Assembly: GCF_900101915.1 (NCBI RefSeq)
Contig: NZ_FNAL01000004.1
Location: forward strand, 1-64,000
DNA: 64,000 nt
Reading direction: 5' to 3'
From: Psychrobacter pacificensis
Lineage (GTDB): Bacteria; Pseudomonadota; Gammaproteobacteria; Pseudomonadales; Moraxellaceae
Shown: positions 35,282 through 45,200 of the stretch, in pieces
How the letters are laid out: each line of letters starts with the position of its first letter
Numbering within the stretch: the stretch's first letter is position 1
Made by a program: the position numbers and the translations under genes
Notes under the pieces: generated by a model
The model's database searches: none
The model's input: the letters and a program-made list of their open reading frames with translations, nothing else
What the model was told of the DNA's origin: nothing

Positions 35282-37753
35282 TCATTCTTGTAACTGTTTA
35301 TGCAAAATCCGTCGCAGTGTCAAAATCGTTTGTGGATTGGTTTGAATACTATGACCGCCATTGATAATGGTCTCAGACGCCGCGCCATCTAAGTGCGCAC
35401 TGGTATAAGGCACAATACCGTCTGATAAACGTTGGGTTAGGGCTTGACTGATATTTTTATCAACAGTGACGGCAGCGACCAGTGGCTCAGGAGGCAGCTC
35501 TGATGTGTCATCTGACACGCGGGCACTTGCGCGTTCGTCTTTAGCGTCTTCTTCTAGCGCTTGCGATAAATCAATTTTGGCACCGTCAGGCTGTGCTTGG
35601 GCCAGTCCTTTGGTGATATCAGCATCATTATTGGCAATAATCGAATGATAAGTGACACGACTATTGATCGTCAGATCTTTGGTCAGCTCAATAAAAGAAG
35701 AGTCATCGCTTAGCTGGCTGGCACCGTTTTGCAAATACAAAGCGCCCAACGGGTTTTGTGCCAGATCGCCTTGCGTGGCAATCGTTGCCAAGTTGTCAGT
35801 CACTGTTTTTACCAAACCGACTGGCAGATAGACAATGCGGCGCAGCGCCCGCGTAAACCAGCGGTCTGCATAGTCAGTGCCGCGAAAAGGTGCAGATAAA
35901 AAGACAGCGGTGTCTACTTGTGGCAAGGATTGTAGCTCAAACCGTTTTTTTAATTCCTTTTCACCAAACGATTCTTTTAGTGCATCGCGGATTTGCCGTT
36001 TTTCACTACTAGAGAGAATGTCTTGATCATCAAGTCTGTCCAAATCATCGACCAAATTATCATCGGACAGCATCATGCGCGCGATAAGGGCACCCATGCT
36101 GTGGCTAATGATCACGCTGTTTTTACTGGCGCGATTTTGTCCTGTTGGGTCCGTCTGCTCGTAAGTCGTGTTGATTAATTGCTGAATCTGATAGCGGTTT
36201 TCTAAAATAGGCAAATTGGTTGGATAAAATATTTGCCAAACCTGGTAATTGTCGCGCAGTTTGTCATCATTGAGAATATCGTTGGTGAGATTGACCCACG
36301 TGGCTGGGCTAGAGGCCAAACCATGTAGCATAATGATGACACGCTTGTCAGGGTCATAAGGTTCGAGCATAAACAGTTTGGGCAGACGAGCATCTGGCTG
36401 GCGTGTGATGAGGTTCAAATAACCCACACTATCCAACTGGTTTTCTGCCAGCCACATTCCATAACCTGCTGAGAAATTGGCTGCTAATGGATAGTTATCG
36501 TTAAGAATATTGACGGTTTCAGTTTGATATGGATTGTATAGATGGATATCGAGCTGGCGACTGCTCAGCACATCCAGCACGCTATCACCACTTGGTTTGA
36601 TCAAACCAGTTAGCAGGAGATGACCAGTAGGATAAATGCGTGAGCTTGGCTCGCTATCTTTTGTATTGTCACTCTCATTGGTTAATCGACCCGATAGTGA
36701 TGATGATAATAATTGGCGAATCGTGATGGTGTAACGATCATCGAGAGAAGCGACTAAGCTGATACCTAAACCGGGACGTTTGCTAACAGAATTCAGCCCA
36801 GAGAGACGTAGCTCGTAAGTAGAAACTAAGTCAGCAAGCGCAGAGTCTTGCTTATGAGCATTTTGCAAATAGTTGTTTTCATTGGGCAAATAGATGCCGA
36901 GGTCATAATCATCTACTTGTACTTTCATGACTTTGACTTGGTCGATCGCTTTACCTTTTAGCGGGGCTCGGTTGGCAATCGCTGCTTGATCGCTACTATC
37001 GCGCCTAGCAGAAGGGATGGTTAAGTATTCTACTTTTTTGCCATTCATCAATTTATCTGAGTTTTCGGTCGATCGATAAAGCTGCGTGATGACATCATTG
37101 CTGGCAGCGTTATAGATATCTTGGGTCTGAATATCGTTGTCAGTTGGGATGCGGGTTTGCGTGTGAGCACTACGATAGCTTTCATCAGCACCCTCAAAAT
37201 CATGAGTCAGACTGTCATAAAACAAATAGGTATAGCTATATTTAATCGCATCAAACAGTCTGTCCTGATAATTGTTTAAGCAAAGGTCGGTCTCTTCTTG
37301 CTGCGTTTTGGCATCGTCGTCGCTCAAAGGCGCATTGGCATAGTATGGGTCAAGTGGTGGACGGGCAAGTGCATTGCGGCAGTTTTGTGAGTCAGCAAGC
37401 TGGCGCGCTTTTGCGTAGTGCAGTTCTGCAAAAATTGCCAGTGCAGGTCGATAGTGTTTATTTAAAATACTGTCCGTGAGCTGAGTCAAGCACAAGTCGA
37501 ATTGCTGCATACAAGCTTGCTCATCAAGACCTGCTGATAGCAAGGCAGATGCCGTATCGCTGCTTAGTTGATTATCAGTGACGATATTACCGCGCTGCGC
37601 TGAGATGGTCTTGGCCGATGCTTGTTTTTCCACTGAGACGACACTACAGGCTGGTAACAGCATTGCCGCTGTCAATAATGCGACTGAGGCGAGAGGCCGC
37701 ATTTTTTTATTGGCTTGCGTTACCATGTTTTTGCTAGGGCTAGCAGAAGTCAT
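35282..37753 (-). CDS. Alpha/beta-hydrolase lipoprotein
   Basis: An N-terminal basic region and a hydrophobic stretch end in the lipobox LLPAC, predicting a lipid-anchored cell-envelope protein. The first 450 residues have no fold I can name. The C-terminal half is an alpha/beta hydrolase: VIIMLHGLASSPATW is the oxyanion-loop strand, SVIISHSMGALIARMM provides the nucleophile Ser in SHSMG, and a candidate catalytic His lies in INGGHSIQTNP near the end. The motif order resembles PGAP1-like or palmitoyl-esterase enzymes. The substrate is unknown; a phospholipid or acyl-protein esterase is possible. 823 residues is long for this group. Monocistronic. Confidence 0.8.
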   Translation of the reverse strand: MTSASPSKNMVTQANKKMRPLASVALLTAAMLLPACSVVSVEKQASAKTISAQRGNIVTDNQLSSDTASALLSAGLDEQACMQQFDLCLTQLTDSILNKHYRPALAIFAELHYAKARQLADSQNCRNALARPPLDPYYANAPLSDDDAKTQQEETDLCLNNYQDRLFDAIKYSYTYLFYDSLTHDFEGADESYRSAHTQTRIPTDNDIQTQDIYNAASNDVITQLYRSTENSDKLMNGKKVEYLTIPSARRDSSDQAAIANRAPLKGKAIDQVKVMKVQVDDYDLGIYLPNENNYLQNAHKQDSALADLVSTYELRLSGLNSVSKRPGLGISLVASLDDRYTITIRQLLSSSLSGRLTNESDNTKDSEPSSRIYPTGHLLLTGLIKPSGDSVLDVLSSRQLDIHLYNPYQTETVNILNDNYPLAANFSAGYGMWLAENQLDSVGYLNLITRQPDARLPKLFMLEPYDPDKRVIIMLHGLASSPATWVNLTNDILNDDKLRDNYQVWQIFYPTNLPILENRYQIQQLINTTYEQTDPTGQNRASKNSVIISHSMGALIARMMLSDDNLVDDLDRLDDQDILSSSEKRQIRDALKESFGEKELKKRFELQSLPQVDTAVFLSAPFRGTDYADRWFTRALRRIVYLPVGLVKTVTDNLATIATQGDLAQNPLGALYLQNGASQLSDDSSFIELTKDLTINSRVTYHSIIANNDADITKGLAQAQPDGAKIDLSQALEEDAKDERASARVSDDTSELPPEPLVAAVTVDKNISQALTQRLSDGIVPYTSAHLDGAASETIINGGHSIQTNPQTILTLRRILHKQLQE

Positions 37754-37907
37754 AAGTCAGTCCGGTAAAAAAAGTAGTTATGAGAAAATCAGCAATGGAA
37801 GTACTTTTGGTTATAGTAGAGTTTAGCGTAACTTTTGATATTAGACTATTTTATTTGAAAGGTTATAACCAAGCGCTATATATCGAATGACTTCTTCAAG
37901 TGATGGT

Positions 37908-38053
37908 TATAGTGAATTCAGTATAAAAACGATACAGTGGGACTGGGATAAATTTTTCGCAGTCTCTGTCTGCGTAGGCACAGCACGCAAGGAAAATTTA
38001 GACCAGTTCCACCTTGATATATAATGTATCTGTTTTATTTAGGATTGACTATA
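37908..38053. mobile_element. MITE-like palindromic element (146 bp)
   Basis: The left end TATAGTGAATTCAGTATAAA and the reverse complement of the right end, TATAGTCAATCCTAAATAAA, agree at most positions. The inner parts are again inverted: ACTGG..TAAATTTT near 37942 and AAAATTTA..CCAGT ending near 38011. There is no room for a transposase. The whole reads as a short non-autonomous element or an intergenic palindromic repeat. A second copy was not noticed in this window. Confidence 0.6.
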
Positions 38054-38181
38054 TTGTTTTGAGATACACTTAAACTTTTGGTTAAAAAGGGCATTTATTT
38101 AGACAAAGAAAAAGAGGTAAAGTAGAAAAAGATGAGGCTCTGGGCAGGCAGGTTTCTATTAGGCACAAAAAAGCCAGACAC

Positions 38182-38223
38182 AAAAAAGCGCCTTTGCTTT
38201 ATATTCATAAAAACAAAGGCGCT
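38182..38223 (-). terminator. Intrinsic terminator of the TPR-protein gene
   Basis: On the minus strand AGCGCCTTTG and CAAAGGCGCT (38223-38214 and 38196-38187) pair around a 17-nt loop, followed by TTTTTT. It lies 60 bp past the stop. Confidence 0.8.
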
Positions 38224-38282
38224 AGGTATTCTAAGGCTACAAAATTATTTGTTTATCTTTAGCATAGACAAACAGTGCCAAT

Positions 38283-39461
38283 TTAGGCACCTGGTTTGAC
38301 ATTGATATCTGGTGCAGGGATGTCCCAAATGTAGAATTTGCCATCTTCCACCAGTTTGATTTGTTGAGGAATCACGGTGTTGTTAGGGTATTTTTCTTCA
38401 AGACGACGTAGGCGCTCTAGGGCGCTGGCACGGCGATCACTGAGTAGATCTGCCTGTGCCAAGCTTTGTTCTGCTTCGGTGTAGCCAAGAGAGACCGCTC
38501 GATCTAGATATTTTTGACCTTCTTTAAACCCACCGCCCTCTGATAGCATCATGCCATACAAAAAGTTGGCTTCACCGCTATCTGGCTGAATTTTGAGCGC
38601 ACGATCAACATACTGCCCGCCGCGTACTGTATAGTCTGATCCCAAGTCCAGATTACGACCCATACCATTGAGCTTGGCTGCGCGAATCAATACATCGTAA
38701 GACGCATTTGGTGATTTGGCATAAGGCTCAATCCAGTCCGCCAATACTTTGATTTTTTCGCGAGTGTAATGGCGCTGAGTGCGGTTAGGGAAGTTTGGTG
38801 GATAGTGACGAGCATTCGGTGAGACGTCTGCGATAAAATCATCAAGCAAGCTGACGTCAAGCTTATCAGTACCTAGGCCTTTTTGTTGTGGAATCAAGAC
38901 GGTTTTGATAAAGCTCACATCTGAGAGCTGTACTTGTGGCGTTGGAATATTTGAGAGCTGACCACTGCGCAGATCAATACCAGTCGCGGTCATCGGACCT
39001 GGCTCATAGATGCGAGTAGTACCGCTCATCACAGGGGCGTTAGCTGGATTCATCATTTGCGATGCTGGTGGCTGAGCGGGGCTGATAGGTACACGATTTG
39101 GTTGAGCATTGCTTGATTGCATCATCTGTGCTGCCTGTGCCGTGCTCAAAGGGGTACGGTTAGACTGAGTGTTGCTTGACGGCATCATTGGCTGAGTATT
39201 AACTGACTGAGCGCTATTAGCAGGCGTAGCATCTGTTGTGCTTTGAGCTGTGCTGGTCGTTGCACCTGGCCTTGCTAGACGAATCACGCGTTTACTGGAA
39301 TCTACAGCGCTCGGTACAGCAGGTGCTGATGTAGCAGCAGTGTCAGCTTCTGCAGCATTCACAGGCGCAGAAAGCATCATTGCACAGGCGGCCGCGAGCG
39401 CAGTCAAGGTTGCAAGCTTTGGCGACTTGGAAGACGCGCTATTAGAGAGAGTTGCTTTCAT
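38283..39461 (-). CDS. Exported tetratricopeptide-repeat protein
   Basis: The signal peptide (MKATLSNSASSKSPKLATLT...MLSAPVNA) is followed by a low-complexity Gln/Asn/Ser/Pro-rich section of about 110 residues in which SNAQPNR/SNTQSNR and AQ-rich phrases recur. The C-terminal half has TPR/Sel1-like repeats, for example DRALKIQPDSGEANFLYGMMLSEGGG followed by KYLDRAVSLGYTEAEQSLA. This suggests a periplasmic scaffold or assembly protein. ATG 39461 is preferred because AAGG is 11 nt upstream; the in-frame ATG 39470 sits only 2 nt from that site. No specific function can be assigned. Confidence 0.75.
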   Translation of the reverse strand: MKATLSNSASSKSPKLATLTALAAACAMMLSAPVNAAEADTAATSAPAVPSAVDSSKRVIRLARPGATTSTAQSTTDATPANSAQSVNTQPMMPSSNTQSNRTPLSTAQAAQMMQSSNAQPNRVPISPAQPPASQMMNPANAPVMSGTTRIYEPGPMTATGIDLRSGQLSNIPTPQVQLSDVSFIKTVLIPQQKGLGTDKLDVSLLDDFIADVSPNARHYPPNFPNRTQRHYTREKIKVLADWIEPYAKSPNASYDVLIRAAKLNGMGRNLDLGSDYTVRGGQYVDRALKIQPDSGEANFLYGMMLSEGGGFKEGQKYLDRAVSLGYTEAEQSLAQADLLSDRRASALERLRRLEEKYPNNTVIPQQIKLVEDGKFYIWDIPAPDINVKPGA

Positions 39462-39664
39462 AAAAATCATTACCTTATTTAATTTATTTAGTCGTTATTC
39501 ATTTATCGGTTGATAATCAGGATATATGTTTGCTGCAAAATCGTACAAATTTTTAATACCCTAGCAAATTAAGCTTTGCGCTATCTGTGGTAGGATTGTT
39601 ACTCGCTTGGGCTGAGCAAATCGAGTATTGCTCGTCATCTCAGACATCAAATTGCTATTTGCCT

Positions 39665-40309
39665 TTATAAATGATAAGCGGTCGCCTTCATACGGTTGGC
39701 CATCCAGCGCATTGTCTGACGTACAGGTGGTGACAACGCAGCGCCGCCACTTGCCAGTGCTAGCTCGCGATGATGTTGCTCTTCGATATCCATTTGTGCC
39801 AGTATTTCTCTTGAGCGTTGATCATGTTCGGGTAGTTGATTGATATGATCTTGCAGGTGCTCGCTAACTTGTGCTTCTGTCTCCGCGACAAACCCCAAAC
39901 TAAACTCATTTGAGATGGCGCCTGCGACTGCACCTAGGCCAAAAGACATCCCATACCAAAGCGGGGTAAACACACTCGCATGGCTACCCAGCTCATTTAA
40001 GCGCGTCTCGCACCAGACCAGATGATCGACTTCTTCTTCAGCAGAGTTCTGCATAGCTTGCTTGACGCCACTGTCTTTGGCAGCAAATGCTTGTCCATGG
40101 TAGAGACCTTGCGCGCACACTTCACCGGTATGATTGATACGCATCAGCCCTGCGACATGGCGTGCCTCTGTGATGGTCAGTTCAGGAATCTCGTCACTAC
40201 TCACTGGCAATGGGCGCGTACTGGGGTTTGAGTTTGGCACGACAGCTTGTAATGCTTTGTCGACCCCAAGCAATAGCTGATCGATTTTGGATAAAGGACG
40301 CAGGGCCAT
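39665..40309 (-). CDS. coq7: Coq7-family 2-polyprenyl-3-methyl-6-methoxy-1,4-benzoquinol hydroxylase
   Basis: Di-iron monooxygenase that adds the C6 (C5 in older numbering) hydroxyl in ubiquinone synthesis. It fills the step done by flavoprotein UbiF in E. coli. Iron ligands are visible in HTGEVCAQGLYHGQ, SAEEEVDHLVWCE (ExxH) and the C-terminal MDIEEQHHREL (ExxH). The 214-residue length fits the proteobacterial Coq7 form. GAGTGA upstream of the ATG gives a binding site. It supplies the quinol used by the CioAB oxidase encoded nearby, although not in one operon. Confidence 0.93.
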   Translation of the reverse strand: MALRPLSKIDQLLLGVDKALQAVVPNSNPSTRPLPVSSDEIPELTITEARHVAGLMRINHTGEVCAQGLYHGQAFAAKDSGVKQAMQNSAEEEVDHLVWCETRLNELGSHASVFTPLWYGMSFGLGAVAGAISNEFSLGFVAETEAQVSEHLQDHINQLPEHDQRSREILAQMDIEEQHHRELALASGGAALSPPVRQTMRWMANRMKATAYHL

Positions 40310-40492
40310 GGTTCACTCCTGATGGCGTTAAATTCTATCAATAAAATAAGACTAGTGACTGCTCTAGGGCAATAATCCTGTGCACAGCTCTTATATACAT
40401 TACTATAGCAAACAATCCAAATTATCGGCATCAATATTATTGCCTTGATAACCTATCGATTGCTATCGTTATTTAAGCTCAATATGGCTTAT

Positions 40493-41824
40493 TTATATAA
40501 CCACATCATCATTGGTTTGGATAACCGCCTGTTTGATATGCCTATTTAGCTTAAGGTATAAGAAGATACCAAAAACAATATTGAGCACACCTGTTACCAA
40601 AAATAGCTGCGGTAGACTTAGCCCTAATGCATTTAAGATGACAATCGCAAAAATCGCTGATGTGACCATAAATATCGCATTGAATATATTGTTGGCACCC
40701 ACGATACGCGCGCGATGGCTCTTTGGCGCATAGGCCTGCATTGAGGCATATAAAGGCACAATATATAAACCGCCACTGAATCCCAATAAGAACAAATCAG
40801 CAAAAACGCGCCAGCTACCGCTCGTACCAAATAAATCACTGATACCAAGCAATGTGTCATTATTCACATTTATGTTTAGGCTTGAAAGTGAAAAGTACAA
40901 ATCAATAGCAAAGATACTCAATCCAGCAATACCAAAAGGCAATAGGCGCAGGCTGACTTGGTTTTTGGTCAATGATTTGCATAGGAGCGAACCTATCGAT
41001 ACCCCTACTGAAAATAGCGTCAATAGAAAAATCACCACCGACTCATCACCGTGCAAAATGACTTTGCTGAACTCTGGCACTTGAGTCAAAAACGTCGCCC
41101 CATAAAACCAAAACCAGCTGTTGCCAAGAATGACAAAAAACAAGAATGGCAGAGAGTAGAGATAGCGTACCGTAGACAAGCTGATGGTGATAATATTCCA
41201 GTTAATCTTAAGATCAGGCTGCATGGCTGGCATGTTAGGGATATAGCGCGCTGCCAGATAACCCAGCACAGCAACGACCAATACGGTAGCGCTAATCCAA
41301 TATAAGGAGTGTGACAGCTGAGTTAAGATACCAGCGACAATCATACCAACAAGAATGGCTAGAGAAGTGCCCATTTGAAACAGACCGTTGGCACCGACCA
41401 GCTCATCTTCTTTCATCGCCTGTGGTAGATAAGCGTACTTAATCGGTCCAAAAAAGGTCGAATGCGTGCCCATCAAAAACAACGCGACAAATAAAAGGGT
41501 GTACCATTCAAAAACAAAACCAACCGCAGCGATTGCCATGATGACTAGCTCAAGTACTTTGATAAACTGCGTGAGCTTGGATTTTTCATACTTATCAGCG
41601 ATTTGTCCTGCCAATGCCGAAAACAAAAAGTAGGGCAGTATGAATAACATCGCGGCCAAATTATTTAAAATACTGACTTCCACACCCAATTGACTGGCAG
41701 CGGTATAAGTCAGAACCAGTATAAGTGCTTGTTTAAAGATATTGTCATTAAACGCACCCAAAAACTGAGTGAAAAACATGGCGCTAAAACGGCGGCGCTT
41801 AAATAGCTGAAACTGATTGGACAT
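40493..41824 (-). CDS. LplT-like major facilitator transporter
   Basis: The 443-residue MFS protein has about 12 hydrophobic segments and begins LFKRRRFSAMFFTQFLGAFNDNIFKQALI. This is the start typical of the LplT lysophospholipid flippase group and of the transporter part of LplT-PlsC-Aas fusions. Other family-like segments are GTHSTFFGPIKYAYLP and LVGANGLFQMGTSLA. No acyltransferase/acyl-ACP synthetase gene is adjacent, so the role in lysophospholipid re-import is inferred from sequence likeness only. Monocistronic; the 183-bp gap to coq7 has no clear terminator. Confidence 0.82.
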   Translation of the reverse strand: MSNQFQLFKRRRFSAMFFTQFLGAFNDNIFKQALILVLTYTAASQLGVEVSILNNLAAMLFILPYFLFSALAGQIADKYEKSKLTQFIKVLELVIMAIAAVGFVFEWYTLLFVALFLMGTHSTFFGPIKYAYLPQAMKEDELVGANGLFQMGTSLAILVGMIVAGILTQLSHSLYWISATVLVVAVLGYLAARYIPNMPAMQPDLKINWNIITISLSTVRYLYSLPFLFFVILGNSWFWFYGATFLTQVPEFSKVILHGDESVVIFLLTLFSVGVSIGSLLCKSLTKNQVSLRLLPFGIAGLSIFAIDLYFSLSSLNINVNNDTLLGISDLFGTSGSWRVFADLFLLGFSGGLYIVPLYASMQAYAPKSHRARIVGANNIFNAIFMVTSAIFAIVILNALGLSLPQLFLVTGVLNIVFGIFLYLKLNRHIKQAVIQTNDDVVI

Positions 41825-42276
41825 GAATGTTCCTACAGATGAGAAGCGGCTGATAAAGTAAGAAGAGGCGCTGAACGCAGCTTATAATGCGATAGCAATT
41901 ATCAATATTATCAAAAACTTATCGAAATACAGCATAGGTTTTATCAATATTAAGCCGTATAATAGCAAGGCTTAGGTAAAAATACATGAAACCTGCGCTA
42001 TGATTTCATAATTAACTAAGTTATGATTTGTAAATTTTATATGGTTGCATTAAAAGGTGCGAGCGACGGTAAAGGTGAAGGCTTGCTATCAATCAAGACT
42101 GTTTGTATGGTGTCACCCATCGAGTGCTGAATAATATGCACCAGAGACTTCCATCATGACAAGCAACGTAGTAAACCATTAATTTCAGCCCACTGCTATA
42201 AGTTTATTCACCGGTCAGACTTGGCGATAATCAATCGTTAATAATAGTATGCCGCGTGAAGGGATAGGACGTAAAC
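41825..42276. other. Divergent region between the MFS gene and tamA
   Basis: 452 bp with no credible gene. AT-rich stretches could hold promoters for both flanks; nothing specific stands out. Confidence 0.4.
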
Positions 42277-45200
42277 ATGACCCAGCCGCCTTCAACTCGA
42301 GCACGCAACATATTAATGAGGCAGCGTGACAGCGTGAGTATTCAGAACGATATCAGCATCCAAAGCACTCATGTCGGTACTCCCCGTATTCATTTTAAGC
42401 GCTCAGCGCTCTGTACCGCGCTAGCTACTAGTCTAGTTAGTGTCGCACCTGCGGCATTGGCTGAGACAATCAACACAAATATCACCAATGCATCGACCAG
42501 TAATCAAGTCGCTAAGACTCAATCAGCTAACAATCAAACAGCCAATAATACATCAGGCGCACTATCAGACGATGATACCCAGCTCGATGCTGCCCTAGAT
42601 GCACTACGTCTAAAAAAAGCAGTGGAGCAAGGCATTATTGATCAGTCGGTCTTGGACGACTATAGCGAACAAACACTAGGTATCAAAAAATCAGGCGCTA
42701 ACTCGTCATCTTCTCAGAATGACAGTGCCCGAAATAATAATCACAATAGTGGCCTGCAAGATTCAAATCGTTTCGACGAGGATATGTACGTAGAAGGCAT
42801 GCAGGCAGATCTATCTAATGATGATTTGTTGCAGCAAGCAACAGCGATACAGCAGCAAGGCTATCAGATGATGACGCCTGAGCAGATTGATCGTGAGCTG
42901 GCGGCGCTCGATTTACAAAACACCCAAGATATCGACAGCATTAACAACGACAGTGCCTTTGATGCGCCAATTGCCACATTGAACGACACAGCGCCGCCCA
43001 TCGGCTTAGATGTTGACTTAGATGCGACCAACTTGCCTATGCCTAGCAATCTTGACACACTGGGTAGAAGTGAGGCCGCAGCAGAACAGGCAGCCACAGC
43101 TGAAATTATGTCACGTCCCATTAACGTGAGTGACTCTGTCAGCAGTGGCAATGTCAATGCGGCAAATGGCATTAATGATGAGATAATAGCAGGTAATAGC
43201 GATATAACTGATGGCGGTAACATGCCCTCAGATGTGATTGATCCTGAAGACTACCTACCGGATTATCAGAATGATACTCAGGCCGTCAATCAAAGCATCG
43301 AGCAAGCTGACCAGTCAAAACCACTTGCACGTAATAAAAGCAACATTGTCAAGCGTCTCTATAATCGCTTTTTCAATGGTGGTGTGATGGCGTTACCAAG
43401 TGTGGAGACCACAGTTTATATACAACAAGCTGGCGCCGAAGATACGGCAAATGGTCAACCAAAACTCATCAAAGCTGACGACGATATTCAGCCAATGAAG
43501 AATATTAAAGCGGCCCTTGATGATACGACAGTACAGTCGGTCATTGATTTTACCGCAGCGCTACCACGTTTGCGTCAAACGGCATTGGATGCTGCCAAAG
43601 CAGTGGGTTACTATGATGTGACTCTCAGCCTGCGTCAGCCTACGCGTGATACGATCAATGTGGTGATCGAAGAGCTGGGCGAGCCTGTTATTGTAGACAG
43701 CCGTATCGTTGATATCCGCGGTGAGGGCGGTGAGCAAGCAGAGTTTGTCGCGCTTGAAAAAGAATTACCGCCGCAAGAAGGGGATATTTTTAACCACCGT
43801 GTCTACAAGAGTAGTAAAGCGGCGCTTGAGTCTTTGAGTAATACCTATGGGTATTTTGATCAGTATTGGTTAAACAAATCTGTCGATATTATCTTACCAG
43901 ACAACAAAGCGGACATGTCTTTGGTCTACAACACAGGCGACCGCTACGAGTTTGATGATGTTGTTTTCTTTACCTATGACAAAGAAACCAACACGCTGAC
44001 ACAAGACCCTGACAAACTCCCAGTAGAATTGTCGTTATTGCAGCAGTTGTATGAGTTTGCGCCGGGTGACCCATTCTATCGTCCATCAGTGACAAAGTTT
44101 AGTAATGACTTATCAGCGACTCGCTATTTCAACGCTGTCAACGTTGAATCGATATTACCGCCAGATGACCGGAGTGAGGCCAGTACATTGGCATTTGATA
44201 ATGCACCTACCAATAGCAATGCTATATTGGATGAGGATGTTGATAAGGATGGCATCTCAGATATGACTGGAGATAATGCTACTCTAGCAGCATCCAATAA
44301 TCGTTTGGCTAGTACAGAAGATACGGGTAGTAGTACTGGCGTAGAGCGTGAAAGTGCGCTTAGCAATGGTAGTGGCGAGACGGTCAATGAAGCTGATATT
44401 GCTGCTATCGAGTTTGAGGTTGATGAAGAAACGCTTGATAAGCTACAAGCGGTTAAGCAAAAAGCAGAGCGTCTAAGCCGCCTGCCGGATGACCGCGTGC
44501 TGGATGAAAAAGACCAAGAAGCGGATAACTTATTAGGCAAAATCAGTGACTCTATCAGTAATGTGGCCCAAAAAATATTCCCTGATGATGCAGACTTCAC
44601 CGTTGATGAGGATTTCGTACCGCCAACGCTCGCAGGACGTAAAACACCGCAAGACGTTGCCACAAGCAAAAAAGTACCGTTGTATGTCTTTGTATACGCT
44701 GATAAGCCGCGTGATGCTCAGGTTGGTTTGGGTTACGGTACTGACACAGGCGTGCGAGCAACCGCCAAGATCGATTATAATTTGCTTAACCGTCAGGGCT
44801 ATCAAGCAGGCGCAGAAACCGAAGTGTCCAGAATCAGCAAAAACGTCGCTGTCTATGCGAGCCGCCCTTGGAATCATCCACTCAATGATAAATTAGATGG
44901 GCGTCTTACTTATGAAGAAGAAGTCATTGACCAAGGCAAAGGTAACTTTGATTTATCTACCACCACTTTAAAAGCGGCTTTGGCACGTAATATTCGCCGT
45001 GATAGTGGTTGGAATCGTAGCTACTCTATGCGTTATCGTTTAGATGAGCTAGAGACTGGCGTTGACGGCGCTGCGCGGGATGATTTACCTATCCGCTTTA
45101 CCTCGTCAAACCCCAAGCAGCAAGCATTGCTGTTTGGCTATGGTATGAATAAAACCGACACGGATAGTGCGACCAATCCAACGCGTGGTATGCGTCAGTA

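Larger units (their letters stand above)
37754..38282. other. 529-bp gene-free region with a palindromic element
   Basis: Apart from the MITE-like element at 37908-38053 and the terminator at 38182-38223, nothing coding or structural is visible. Confidence 0.5.

Noticed and set aside
44124-44669. 181-residue minus-strand ORF inside tamA
   Set aside because: It is a shadow of the Ser/Asp-rich tamA insert, with the composition expected from antisense reading of GAT/AGC-rich codons and no own signals.
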